Positions 56,231-64,000 of a stretch of DNA of 64,000 nucleotides are shown here, in pieces. The position numbers were made by a program, and so were the translations under genes. The stretch spans positions 62,001-126,000 of the forward strand of contig NZ_JAIMBY010000007.1 in NCBI RefSeq assembly GCF_026191915.1, written 5' to 3'. Source of the stretch: Acidiphilium sp. PA (lineage in GTDB: Bacteria > Pseudomonadota > Alphaproteobacteria > Acetobacterales > Acetobacteraceae). Numbering within the stretch: the stretch's first letter is position 1; every line of letters starts with the position of its first letter. Under the pieces are notes generated by a model that made no database searches, was not told the origin of the DNA, and saw nothing but the letters and a program-made list of their open reading frames with translations.

Positions 56231-56400
56231 ACCCGCCAGCGCGCAAAGCCGAACCGCCGCCGCCAGTCGATCAGATGGGCGGCCCGGAACCGCATGCCGA
56301 AATGCAGATCGATCGCGGCGAGCTGCGCATCGTTGAAACTGGCCGCCACCGCTGGCGGCACGGCTGCGAGAAACCGCGCCACGGCCACCGACCGCGCCAT
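56188..56400 (-). CDS. Small basic hypothetical protein downstream of the acyltransferase
   Basis: 70 residues starting ATG 56400, 8 bases after the acyltransferase stop on the same strand. The sequence ends with a coherent pattern (FNDAQLAAIDLHFGMRFRAA, HLIDWRRRFGFARWRVYAVV, LVGRDRH) that resembles a small strand-containing domain and is not the reverse of a repeat. It overlaps the convergent membrane-protein gene by 43 bases. I do not recognise a family. Context suggests a role with the acyltransferase/GT2 unit. Confidence 0.55.
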   Translation of the reverse strand: MARSVAVARFLAAVPPAVAASFNDAQLAAIDLHFGMRFRAAHLIDWRRRFGFARWRVYAVVLVGRDRHAA

Positions 56401-56407
56401 GGCCGGT

Positions 56408-57400
56408 TCACTCGGTCATCCGGTCGAGCGGGGGAATGGCACGCAGAACCGTGCGTTTTAGCATGATCGGCCCAAGCATGCCCGCCAGCATCAAAGCCCC
56501 GACGAACGCAGGGAAATGATCGCCGTTCCAGCTCGTGACATGAAACAACAGCCCCTTGGTCAGGCCGATGAAGATGGTGTTGAACAGATAGATCATGAGT
56601 GAATACCGCCCGATGGTGACCAGTGTACGATCGGATGATAACCACGAACTCCTTACCAAAGAATGAAGGGCCGGCATCGCGAGCACACCCAGCACCAGTA
56701 ATCGCGCATCGAACGGCCAGCGATGCCCCGCCAGCGCAATCGCTGTAAAACCGACGGCAAACAGCGCGAGCAAGGGAAGGCGCCAGCGATCGATCCAGCC
56801 GGTCCAACGCACGCCGAGCGCGCCGGCCCCGATTCCAAGCGCATAGAACAGCCCGTAGCGGCAGAGATCGGCAAGGTAGAGATGCCAGGGCGGGTTTGCC
56901 AGTTCCAGCGCCGCGAACACCGCGACCACCAGAACCAGCCGCCCGCGCATCGCCCACGCCAGCACTGGCGTCATCAGGCTGAGCGCGCACAACACGGCGA
57001 GGTACCACAGCGAATAGGCCGGGCTGCGCACGGGGTTCCAAATCAGATCGATCAGCCCGGCAAGCATGCTGCGCGGCGCGTTATCGACGAACATGAACCG
57101 CGCCGCCAGTAATTTGCCCGCAATGATCAGCGCGCCCATCAGCACGAACGGCACCAGCAGCCGCCGTACCCGGCTCGCCGCCAGCCGTGCCCAGCCGGAG
57201 GGCCGCACGCTCACATGCCCGGCCAGGAAGGAAACCATGCCGCTCAGATAGAAAAAAAACGGCATATGGAACGCATACACCGCCCGGCGCAGCGGCTGAT
57301 ACCAGTGCACATGGGCGGGGTTCTGCCGCGCCACGATGTGCCCGAACACCACCAGCGTGATCGCGAGCCCCTTGGCGCGATCGATATCGAGCCGGCGCAT
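56408..57400 (-). CDS. Acyltransferase 3 family membrane protein
   Basis: 330 residues with about ten hydrophobic segments. The N-terminal DIDRAKGLAITLVVFGHIVA carries the conserved His of AT3 (OafA/OPG-type) acyltransferases, followed by YAFHMPFFFYLSGMVSF. Members O-acetylate or succinylate surface sugars on the periplasmic side. Its ATG overlaps the stop of the GT2 gene (TGATG at 57398-57402), so both are coupled and probably modify the same glycan. Confidence 0.9.
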   Translation of the reverse strand: MRRLDIDRAKGLAITLVVFGHIVARQNPAHVHWYQPLRRAVYAFHMPFFFYLSGMVSFLAGHVSVRPSGWARLAASRVRRLLVPFVLMGALIIAGKLLAARFMFVDNAPRSMLAGLIDLIWNPVRSPAYSLWYLAVLCALSLMTPVLAWAMRGRLVLVVAVFAALELANPPWHLYLADLCRYGLFYALGIGAGALGVRWTGWIDRWRLPLLALFAVGFTAIALAGHRWPFDARLLVLGVLAMPALHSLVRSSWLSSDRTLVTIGRYSLMIYLFNTIFIGLTKGLLFHVTSWNGDHFPAFVGALMLAGMLGPIMLKRTVLRAIPPLDRMTE

Positions 57401-58365
57401 CAGACCGTGACCATGTCGTCCGATGCCTCGATCAACATGCCGCGGACAAAGCCGGTGGCGAACGCCGCCTTGCAGCGCAGGCTGATCTGGCGCGTGCTCT
57501 GCCGGGGAAAGAGCAGCCAGGGCGCCAGCACCATCGCGTGCGCGGCCATCCGCCAGGCGCGCGCCATCCGCCGCTCACCCAGCGCGGCCAGCATCACCGC
57601 CTCCGATACGCCGCTCCAATACTGGCGGCGCACCAGCCAGTCCGGCCGCAACCGCTCGCGCGCGATTTCATGGTGCACCACGAGGGCGGGGTTGAACCGC
57701 ACCCGGAAATGCGCCCGGCGCAGCCGGCGCAGGATATACGTCTCCTCGTTCGACAGCAGCAGCGTGCCGCGGCGGCCGAGGCAGGCGGGAAACCCGCCGA
57801 ACCGCGTCAGCACATCGCGCCGGAACGCGATATTTGCGGCATAGGGATCGATGTCGGCGCAGGCGTCCGGTGCGACCCGGTCGATGATCGTGAGCACCGC
57901 GCGCAGCGAGTCCGGCCACCACACCGGCAGCAGCGCCTGCCATTGCGGCAGGATCATGCCGCCGGTCGCGGCGAGGTCGGGGTCCTGCGCGATGCTCGCG
58001 AGCAGCACCGTCACCCAGTCCGAAGCCGGTGTTGCGTCGTCATCCAGATAAGCGATCCATTGCCCCCGCGCGGCCGCCAGCGCGGCGTTCCGCGCCGCAC
58101 TCAGCCCGACCGATGCAAGGCGCGTATGCTGTGCGCCATGCGCCATCGCGGCGCGCAGAATGGTTTCGGCTTCTTCGCCGTCCGACCCGGAGTCGACCAC
58201 CAGCACATCGACCGCGGGATGCGGCGGTCCAAGCCCCGCCAGGCATCGTGCCACCGCGATGCCGCGGTTATGCGTGCAAATCGCAACGGTGAGGATCGGC
58301 GGCTCGGCGCCGGTCGCAGCCTGGGACGATCTTCGCATCACGAAATCCTGTTTTCCCAGCGACAT
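57400..58365 (-). CDS. Glycosyltransferase family 2 protein
   Basis: 321 residues. GT-A fold: LTVAICTHNRGIAVARCLAG at the N-terminus, VLVVDSGSDGEEAETILRAA, and the metal-binding DxD region in WIAYLDDDATPASDW near 112. A later NIAFRRDVLTRFGGF and the EET motif (LLSNEETYILRRLRRA) resemble the catalytic-base region of family 2 enzymes. The C-terminus has a hydrophobic helix (AMVLAPWLLFP). It is first in a minus-strand unit with the acyltransferase and a small ORF, and is divergent from the outer-membrane barrel gene. Confidence 0.9.
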   Translation of the reverse strand: MSLGKQDFVMRRSSQAATGAEPPILTVAICTHNRGIAVARCLAGLGPPHPAVDVLVVDSGSDGEEAETILRAAMAHGAQHTRLASVGLSAARNAALAAARGQWIAYLDDDATPASDWVTVLLASIAQDPDLAATGGMILPQWQALLPVWWPDSLRAVLTIIDRVAPDACADIDPYAANIAFRRDVLTRFGGFPACLGRRGTLLLSNEETYILRRLRRAHFRVRFNPALVVHHEIARERLRPDWLVRRQYWSGVSEAVMLAALGERRMARAWRMAAHAMVLAPWLLFPRQSTRQISLRCKAAFATGFVRGMLIEASDDMVTV

Positions 58366-58440
58366 TCAATTAAGGGTTGTGTATTATGGCCGCAGACACA
58401 ACCAGATTGCAACCGAAATCGATGCAAAGGCGGAGCGATC

Positions 58441-59820
58441 ATGCCGCAGGCTGAACCGACCGTCTCGCCCGCTGTCTCGAGCCAGCAGCAGCAAAACATC
58501 TGCCTGAAGCCAGCCGCCGAACCCCACCAAAGGCACGCCGCCTCAGGACCAAAGTTTTTTTGCTTCTTTTTTTTCAAAAAAAGAAGAACTTCCTTAATTT
58601 TCCTGGCATTATTGTACCCCTCAGCCGCCCAAGCCCAATCGATCGGCAACCTCCTCCCGATCGCAGTACCCGGCTTTTCCGTCGCCGCCGGCGTCACCGT
58701 CGCGACACGCCTGCACCGGGACGACATCCCGCGCGGCATCACGCTCGGCATCACGCCGGACGATCTGCGGGTCTACCCGAGCCTCACCGCCACCACCGGG
58801 TTCGACAGCGCCCCGGCTGCCGGTGCCCCGGCGAGCGCCACCATCCGCCTGCAACCCTCGGTCCAGATCAGCGATGCCGCCCTCGGCCTCGCCGCCTTCG
58901 CCGGTGCGGATCTCAACCGCTATCCGGGCGATCAGGCGGCCGCGGCCAACAACATCACCGCCGGCCTCGGCCTCGATGTACCCTTCGGCGCGGGCACCAT
59001 CACCCTGGGTGGCGCGCGCCTCACCACCCGGGAATCCGCCCTCGGCACCAGCCAGGCCGCGGCCAGTGCCCCGTTCGCCGTCGCCCTGACCGACGGCAGG
59101 GCAGCGCTCCGCCTGCCGCTCGGCGCGTTCGATACCACCAGCCGGATCGAGTTCAGCGACACCACGATCAACCGCACCACCACCACGCTACCGGCCCCGT
59201 TCCGCGCCCGCGCCTTCCTGCGCGCCTCGGGCGAACTCGCCACCGCGAACGACGGCGTGCTGCGCCTGCTCGCGCGGCTGAACCTCGCCGTCGCGCGCTA
59301 CAGCGGTGTACGGGCCGGTGCCGGCGTCTCGAACGCCACCACCATCGCGCTGCTCGGCGGGGCGGAAACCGCGCCGGGTCGCGTGCTGCGCCTGCGCGCG
59401 GTCGCCGGCATCGCGGCGCAACATTTCGCGGGTCCCACCACCGCGCCCGGCACCATCCCGGTCGGCTCGATCGGCCTGGGCTGGACGCCGGACGCCCTGA
59501 TCGCCGCCGAACTCGATCTGAGCCGCGATTCCGGCATCGACACCACGCTCGGCACCCCGGGCGAGCCGGTCACCACCCTGCATTTCGCCCTCGCGAACGC
59601 CTTCACCCGCTCCTTGTTACTCACCGCCACGGTCGATGCCAGCGCCGGCACCATCGCCGGCCATCAGGCGCGCGACACCACCATGCAGCTCGGAGCCGCC
59701 TGGTCCTGGGCGCGGCATTTTTCCCTGCAACCCAGCCTGTCCTATGCAATTCGCCACAATCTGCCAGGATCGGCGCCGCACGAGCTGCGCCTGCTGGTGG
59801 CGCTCACCTGGGCGCCGTGA
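58441..59820 (+). CDS. Outer-membrane beta-barrel protein of the exopolysaccharide region, repeat in its leader
   Basis: 459 residues. The mature part alternates short strands and Gly/Ala turns ([35 protein letters not shown]-type segments, [18 protein letters not shown]) and ends in WAP, as in outer-membrane beta-barrel proteins encoded with exopolysaccharide clusters. The leader is odd: ATG 58441 is followed by ~37 polar residues, then [13 protein letters not shown] from the A/T palindromic element (58551-58586), then [15 protein letters not shown] as hydrophobic core and cleavage site near residue 65. No better start codon exists after the repeat. The repeat-derived KKRR would act as the positive n-region. 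Confidence 0.8.
   Translation: MPQAEPTVSPAVSSQQQQNICLKPAAEPHQRHAASGPKFFCFFFFKKRRTSLIFLALLYPSAAQAQSIGNLLPIAVPGFSVAAGVTVATRLHRDDIPRGITLGITPDDLRVYPSLTATTGFDSAPAAGAPASATIRLQPSVQISDAALGLAAFAGADLNRYPGDQAAAANNITAGLGLDVPFGAGTITLGGARLTTRESALGTSQAAASAPFAVALTDGRAALRLPLGAFDTTSRIEFSDTTINRTTTTLPAPFRARAFLRASGELATANDGVLRLLARLNLAVARYSGVRAGAGVSNATTIALLGGAETAPGRVLRLRAVAGIAAQHFAGPTTAPGTIPVGSIGLGWTPDALIAAELDLSRDSGIDTTLGTPGEPVTTLHFALANAFTRSLLLTATVDASAGTIAGHQARDTTMQLGAAWSWARHFSLQPSLSYAIRHNLPGSAPHELRLLVALTWAP
58551..58586. repeat. A/T palindromic element, single unit inside a coding sequence
   Basis: AAAGTTTTTTTGCTTCTTTTTTTTCAAAAAAAGAAG, the right-type unit, in frame within the leader of the barrel protein gene. 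Confidence 0.85.
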
Positions 59821-59864
59821 CCGCACCGGTCCGTCTTGCCGGCTGCCCGCATCTGCGTAATAAA

Positions 59865-61529
59865 ATGTCTCGCGTGACCATGGGGGGATTCGGTGGCGGT
59901 AACAATGCGGCGACACCCGGCATGAGCGGATTCCGCTCGGCTCTCGATCATCGGGGCGCGGCCTTCGCGCACAACCATCGCGCCATGCGCGCCCTGGTCG
60001 ATCAACTGGCGGCCGATGTGGCAACCATTCGCCTGGGCGGCGGCGAGGCGGCACGCGCCCGCCACGTCGCGCGCGGCAAATTGCCGGTGCGCGACCGCAT
60101 CCGCCTGCTGATCGACCCGGCGTCACCCTTCCTCGAGCTCTCGCAATTCGCCGGCCACGGGCTCTACCCCGAGCCGGTCCCGGCCGGCGGCATCATCACC
60201 GGCATCGGCCGGGTCGCCGGGCGGGAATGCGTCATCGTCGCGAACGACGCGACGGTCAAAGGTGGCACGTATTTCCCGATCACCGTGAAAAAACACCTGC
60301 GCGCCCAGGCAATCGCGGCCCAGAACCGGCTGCCCTGCCTCTATCTGGTCGATTCCGGCGGTGCGAATTTGCCGAACCAGGACGACGTCTTCCCCGATCG
60401 CGAGCATTTCGGCCGCATCTTCTACAATCAGGCCACCATGTCCGCCGCCGGCATTCCCCAGATCGCGGTGGTCATGGGCTCCTGCACCGCCGGGGGCGCC
60501 TATGTCCCTGCCATGGCGGATGAAAGCATCATCGTCCGTGATCAGGGCACCATTTTCCTCGCCGGACCGCCACTGGTCAAAGCCGCCACCGGCGAGATCG
60601 TGACGGCCGAAGACCTCGGCGGGGCGGATGTCCATACCAGGCTCTCCGGCGTCGCCGATCATTATGCCGAATCCGATGCCCATGCGCTCGGCATCGCCCG
60701 GCGCATCGTGGCATCGCTCAACCTCGCCAAGCCACCGGCGTCCGCGCCGCGTACCCCGCGCCCGCCACCCGGCGCGCCGGACGATCTCTACGGCGTCATC
60801 CCGGCCGATCCGCGCGCGCAGTACGATGTGCGCGAGGTGATCCGCCTGATCGTCGATGACGGGTCGTTCGACGAGTTCAAACAGCGCTACGGCACCACGC
60901 TGGTCACCGCCTTCGCGCATATCTGGGGCTATCCGGTCGGCATCATCGCCAACAACGGCGTACTGTTTTCCGAAGCCGCATTAAAGGGCGCGCATTTCAT
61001 CGAACTCTGCGCCCAGCGCGGCATTCCGCTGGTTTTCCTGCAAAACATCACCGGCTTCATGGTCGGCCGGAAATACGAGGCCGGCGGCATCGCCAAGGAT
61101 GGCGCCAAGCTGGTCACCGCGGTCGCCACCGCCAACGTGCCGAAATTCACAATCATCATCGGCGGCTCGTTCGGCGCCGGCAATTACGGCATGTGCGGCC
61201 GCGCCTATGATCCGCGTTTCCTGTGGATGTGGCCGAACGCGCGCATCTCCGTCATGGGCGGCGCCCAGGCCGCCGCGGTGCTGGCGCAGGTCCGGCGAGA
61301 CAACATCGAGGCCAAGGGCGGCACCTGGAGTGAAGCCGACGAGGCCGATTTCAAAGCGCCGATCGCCGCGCAATACGAAACCCAGGGCCACCCCTACTAC
61401 GCCAGCGCCCGCCTGTGGGACGATGGCGTGATCGACCCCGCCGACACCCGCATGGTGCTCGGCCTCGGCCTGTCCGTCAGTCGCAACGCCCCCGTGCCGC
61501 CGACGCAATTCGGCCTGTTCCGGATGTGA
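59865..61529 (+). CDS. mccB: Methylcrotonyl-CoA carboxylase, carboxyltransferase (beta) subunit
   Basis: 554 residues from ATG 59865 (ATG 59880 also possible). Carboxyltransferase of the acyl-CoA carboxylase family, here in the leucine-degradation context. Motifs include [58 protein letters not shown] (methylcrotonyl-type), [16 protein letters not shown] and the C-terminal [17 protein letters not shown]. It transfers CO2 from biotin to 3-methylcrotonyl-CoA. The stop TGA overlaps the hydratase start (TGATG), so the mcc genes are coupled. Confidence 0.95.
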   Translation: MSRVTMGGFGGGNNAATPGMSGFRSALDHRGAAFAHNHRAMRALVDQLAADVATIRLGGGEAARARHVARGKLPVRDRIRLLIDPASPFLELSQFAGHGLYPEPVPAGGIITGIGRVAGRECVIVANDATVKGGTYFPITVKKHLRAQAIAAQNRLPCLYLVDSGGANLPNQDDVFPDREHFGRIFYNQATMSAAGIPQIAVVMGSCTAGGAYVPAMADESIIVRDQGTIFLAGPPLVKAATGEIVTAEDLGGADVHTRLSGVADHYAESDAHALGIARRIVASLNLAKPPASAPRTPRPPPGAPDDLYGVIPADPRAQYDVREVIRLIVDDGSFDEFKQRYGTTLVTAFAHIWGYPVGIIANNGVLFSEAALKGAHFIELCAQRGIPLVFLQNITGFMVGRKYEAGGIAKDGAKLVTAVATANVPKFTIIIGGSFGAGNYGMCGRAYDPRFLWMWPNARISVMGGAQAAAVLAQVRRDNIEAKGGTWSEADEADFKAPIAAQYETQGHPYYASARLWDDGVIDPADTRMVLGLGLSVSRNAPVPPTQFGLFRM

Positions 61530-62323
61530 TGACCATGAACGATCCCATCGATTTCCGTATCGACGGCCATGGCATCGCCACCATCACGCTCGACCGCGCC
61601 GAGCTGCACAATGCCTTCGACGATGCCATGATCACCGGCCTGCTCGACATCCTCGGCAAGGTCGCGACCGACGCGGAGATCGGGCTCGTGGTGCTGCAGG
61701 GCCGGGGCAGGAGTTTTTCAGCCGGTGCCGACCTGAACTGGATGCGCCGGAGCGCCGCCTACACGCCCGAACAGAACCTCGCGGACGCGCAGGACCTCGC
61801 CCGCCTGATGCACGCGCTCCACACGATGCCCAAACCGACCCTCGCCCTGGTGCAAGGTGCCGTCTTCGGCGGCGGCGTCGGCCTCGTCGCCTGTTGCGAT
61901 ATCGCGCTCGCCACGTCGGATGCGAAGTTCAGCTTCTCCGAAGTGCGCCTCGGCCTGATCCCCGCCGTGATCAGCCCCTATGTGATCGCAGCGATCGGGC
62001 CGCGTCAGGCCAGGCGCTATTTCCAGACCGGCGAGATTTTCACCGCCGAGACCGCCCATCGCATCGGTCTGGTCCATGAGGTGGTCGCACCGGATGCACT
62101 CCCCGCCACGCGCGATGCGCTGATCGCCGCCCTGCAGCGCGGCGGCCCGCAGGCCAAGGCATCCGCCAAGGCGCTGATCGCCGAGGTGGCGGATCGCCCG
62201 ATCGATCGCGCGCTGATCGTGCGCACCGCGCAGTTGATTTCCGAGCACCGCGCCTCGGCCGAAGGGCGCGAGGGTCTGGCGGCGTTCCTCGAAAAACGCG
62301 CGCCATCCTGGCTGATCGACTGA
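61529..62323 (+). CDS. liuC: Enoyl-CoA hydratase, probably methylglutaconyl-CoA hydratase
   Basis: 264 residues, crotonase fold. The oxyanion hole segments are GRGRSFSAGADLNWMRR near 70 and LVQGAVFGGGVGLVACCDIA near 115; the catalytic-site glutamate region is FSEVRLGLIPAVISPYVI near 145. Being between mccB and mccA it most likely hydrates 3-methylglutaconyl-CoA to HMG-CoA in leucine degradation. ATG 61529 overlaps the mccB stop; ATG 61535 is a second choice. It ends two bases before mccA. Confidence 0.9.
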   Translation: MTMNDPIDFRIDGHGIATITLDRAELHNAFDDAMITGLLDILGKVATDAEIGLVVLQGRGRSFSAGADLNWMRRSAAYTPEQNLADAQDLARLMHALHTMPKPTLALVQGAVFGGGVGLVACCDIALATSDAKFSFSEVRLGLIPAVISPYVIAAIGPRQARRYFQTGEIFTAETAHRIGLVHEVVAPDALPATRDALIAALQRGGPQAKASAKALIAEVADRPIDRALIVRTAQLISEHRASAEGREGLAAFLEKRAPSWLID

Positions 62324-62325
62324 GC

Positions 62326-64000
62326 ATGATGTTCGACACGATCCTGATCGCCAATCGCGGCGAAATCGCCTGCCGCATCATCCGCACCGCGCGGCGCATG
62401 GGCATCCGCAGCATCGCCGTGTTCTCCGAAGCCGATCGATCGGCCGCCCACGTAACGCTGGCCGATGCCGCCGTCGCGATCGGCCCGGCCGCCGCGCGCG
62501 AGAGCTATCTCGATGGCGCCCGCATCATCGCCGCCGCGCGTGAGGCCGGCGCGCAGGCGATCCACCCCGGCTATGGGTTTCTGAGCGAAAACGCGGCCTT
62601 CGCCGAAGCCTGCACCGCCGCCGGGCTGATTTTCATCGGCCCGCCCGCCGCCGCGATCCGCGCGATGGGCTCGAAATCCGCCGCCAAATCCCTGATGGAG
62701 CGGGCAGGGGTGCCGCTGGTGCCCGGCTATCACGGCACCGATCAGGCGCCCGATCATCTGGCCGCCCAGGCCGCCGCGATCGGCTACCCCGTGCTGATCA
62801 AGGCCTCGGCCGGCGGCGGTGGCAAGGGCATGCGCATCGTGACCGCGCCGGCCGATTTCGCCGCCGCCCTCGATCTCGCCAAGGGCGAGGCGCGCGCCGC
62901 GTTCGGCGATGACCAGGTCCTGATCGAAAAATACCTCACCCGGCCCCGCCACATCGAAATCCAGGTGTTCGCCGACACGCATGGCAACGTCGTCTCGCTG
63001 TTCGAGCGCGACTGCTCGATCCAGCGCCGCCACCAGAAAATCATCGAGGAAGCGCCGGCCCCGCTGATCTCGGAGGATCAGCGCTTCACCATGGGCGAGG
63101 CCGCCTGTGCTGCCGCCCGCGCGATCGATTACGTCGGTGCCGGCACGGTCGAGTTCATCGCCGAGGGCGGCGATTTTCATTTCATGGAAATGAACACCCG
63201 CCTGCAGGTCGAGCATCCGGTCACCGAACTGATCACCGGGCTCGATCTGGTCGAATGGCAATTCCGCGTCGCCGCCGGCGAGGCGCTGCCCCTGACCCAG
63301 AACGAGATCGAACGCACCGGCCACGCCATCGAAATCCGCCTCTACGCCGAAGACCCGCTGCGCGATTTCGCACCCTCGACCGGCACCATCCATCACCTGC
63401 GCCTGCCCGAACCCTCGGCGCATATCCGCATCGATGCCGGGGTGCGCCAGGGCGATGCGGTCTCGATCCATTACGACCCGATGATCGCCAAGCTGATCGC
63501 CTGGGACCATGATCGGGCCGGCGCGATCCGCCACCTCGCCCGCGCGCTGGCCACACTCGAAATCGACGGCGTACGCACCAACCTGCCGCTGCTGCGCCGG
63601 ATCATCGGCCACCCCGAATTTGCCGCCGCAGACCTCGACACCGGTTTCATCGCCCGCCACGAACCCGTTTTGCTCGCCCCCGCCGCGCCGGCATCACCCG
63701 CCGTGCTCGCCGCCGCCGCGCACCGCTGGCTGCACGATCTGCCAAGCCACGCCGCGCCATCCGACCCGCATTCGCCCTGGACCCTGAAATCCGCCTGGCG
63801 TCTGAACGGTCCGGCCTGTCAGGATGTCACTTTCGATGATGGCACGGCGCAATTTCCGATCCGCATCCACCCGGAACCCGCCGGCCGCCTCACGATGGAT
63901 CACGCCGGCACCAGCACCACCGCAGCCATCGCCGTCCTGCCGGACGACCGGCTCACCGTCACCATCGGTCATGTCACCACCACGCTCACCGCCCTGCACG
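62326..64000 (+). CDS. mccA: Methylcrotonyl-CoA carboxylase, biotin carboxylase (alpha) subunit, 3' truncated by window
   Basis: At least 558 residues; no stop before the window end. Biotin carboxylase domain: FDTILIANRGEIACRIIRTA at the start, ATP-grasp glycine-rich loop KASAGGGGKGMRIV near 162, HIEIQVFADTHGN near 208, and the catalytic EMNTRLQVEHPVTE near 285. A biotin carboxylase C-terminal domain follows (AHIRIDAGVRQGDAVSIHYD). The BT linker and biotinyl Met-Lys-Met motif must lie beyond 64000. With mccB it forms 3-methylcrotonyl-CoA carboxylase. ATG 62326 is 2 bases after the hydratase stop. Confidence 0.96.
   Translation, partial: MMFDTILIANRGEIACRIIRTARRMGIRSIAVFSEADRSAAHVTLADAAVAIGPAAARESYLDGARIIAAAREAGAQAIHPGYGFLSENAAFAEACTAAGLIFIGPPAAAIRAMGSKSAAKSLMERAGVPLVPGYHGTDQAPDHLAAQAAAIGYPVLIKASAGGGGKGMRIVTAPADFAAALDLAKGEARAAFGDDQVLIEKYLTRPRHIEIQVFADTHGNVVSLFERDCSIQRRHQKIIEEAPAPLISEDQRFTMGEAACAAARAIDYVGAGTVEFIAEGGDFHFMEMNTRLQVEHPVTELITGLDLVEWQFRVAAGEALPLTQNEIERTGHAIEIRLYAEDPLRDFAPSTGTIHHLRLPEPSAHIRIDAGVRQGDAVSIHYDPMIAKLIAWDHDRAGAIRHLARALATLEIDGVRTNLPLLRRIIGHPEFAAADLDTGFIARHEPVLLAPAAPASPAVLAAAAHRWLHDLPSHAAPSDPHSPWTLKSAWRLNGPACQDVTFDDGTAQFPIRIHPEPAGRLTMDHAGTSTTAAIAVLPDDRLTVTIGHVTTTLTALH

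Noticed and set aside
58560-59864. Upstream part of the open frame leading into mccB
   Set aside because: It is the out-of-frame shadow of the barrel protein gene; the conserved mccB sequence begins after 59865.

Overview
The window reads as chromosomal DNA of a GC-rich alphaproteobacterium, most likely an Acetobacteraceae/Rhodospirillales relative. This is inferred from fliX divergent to flgI, the flgI-flgJ-like-flgN order, the alphaproteobacterial type of DksA, the sucCDAB-lpd cluster next to zapE, and the dispersed A/T palindromes inside GC-rich DNA. About 54 protein genes can be supported. I see no rRNA, tRNA or CRISPR array.

Layout. 0-5 kb: putA (proline to glutamate) and a LysR regulator. 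5-14.3 kb: zapE, then a complete succinyl-CoA ligase and 2-oxoglutarate dehydrogenase set (sucC, sucD, sucA, sucB, lpd). 14.4-17.2 kb: a hybrid histidine kinase and a GT4 glycosyltransferase. 17.2-20.1 kb: flagellar genes (flgN-like, flgJ-like, flgI; divergent fliX) and a dksA-family gene. 20.2-23.3 kb: AMP nucleosidase translationally coupled to an MFS transporter and to an unrecognised short ORF. 23.6-27 kb: DUF3311 plus sodium:solute symporter, a composite inverted-repeat element, and a TetA-type MFS pump. 27-36 kb: sulfotransferase-like genes, an extradiol dioxygenase/DoxX pair with divergent LysR, fumC, an AT-richer orphan gene, DUF427, and a chemoreceptor. 35.8-38.9 kb: a NitT/TauT-type ABC transporter with a double-length permease and no binding protein. 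39-41.6 kb: dnaN-recF. 41.7-44.3 kb: a cyclase/metal-dependent hydrolase and an acyl-CoA synthetase. 44.3-47.2 kb: an accessory stretch with REP palindromes, a RAYT transposase, an internally deleted RAYT copy, a glycine-rich PEP-CTERM protein and a Pro-rich ORF. 47.3-51.6 kb: the fatty-acid cluster fabD-fabG-acpP-fabF followed by mltG. 51.8-59.8 kb: exopolysaccharide genes (Wza-like, Wzc-like, membrane protein, acyltransferase, GT2, outer-membrane barrel). 59.9-64 kb: the leucine-degradation genes mccB, liuC and mccA, the last running off the window.

The most unusual feature is repeat biology. An A/T-rich stem-loop followed by CAAAAAACTTT (or its reverse complement) occurs seven times: three times as facing pairs around a GC-rich core of about 45-55 bp, and four times as single units. 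All copies sit at gene borders. One supplies the C-terminus and stop codon of a LysR regulator, another is read through in frame in the export signal of an outer-membrane protein, and others lie between dnaN and recF and between sucB and lpd. A second, GC-rich REP family surrounds the RAYT gene, and one REP supplies the stop codon of the acyl-CoA synthetase. A third element (about 25.4-25.75 kb) is a composite inverted repeat with a perfect 23-bp stem. Plus-strand base skew also reverses between the left part (G-rich) and the right part (C-rich) of the window.
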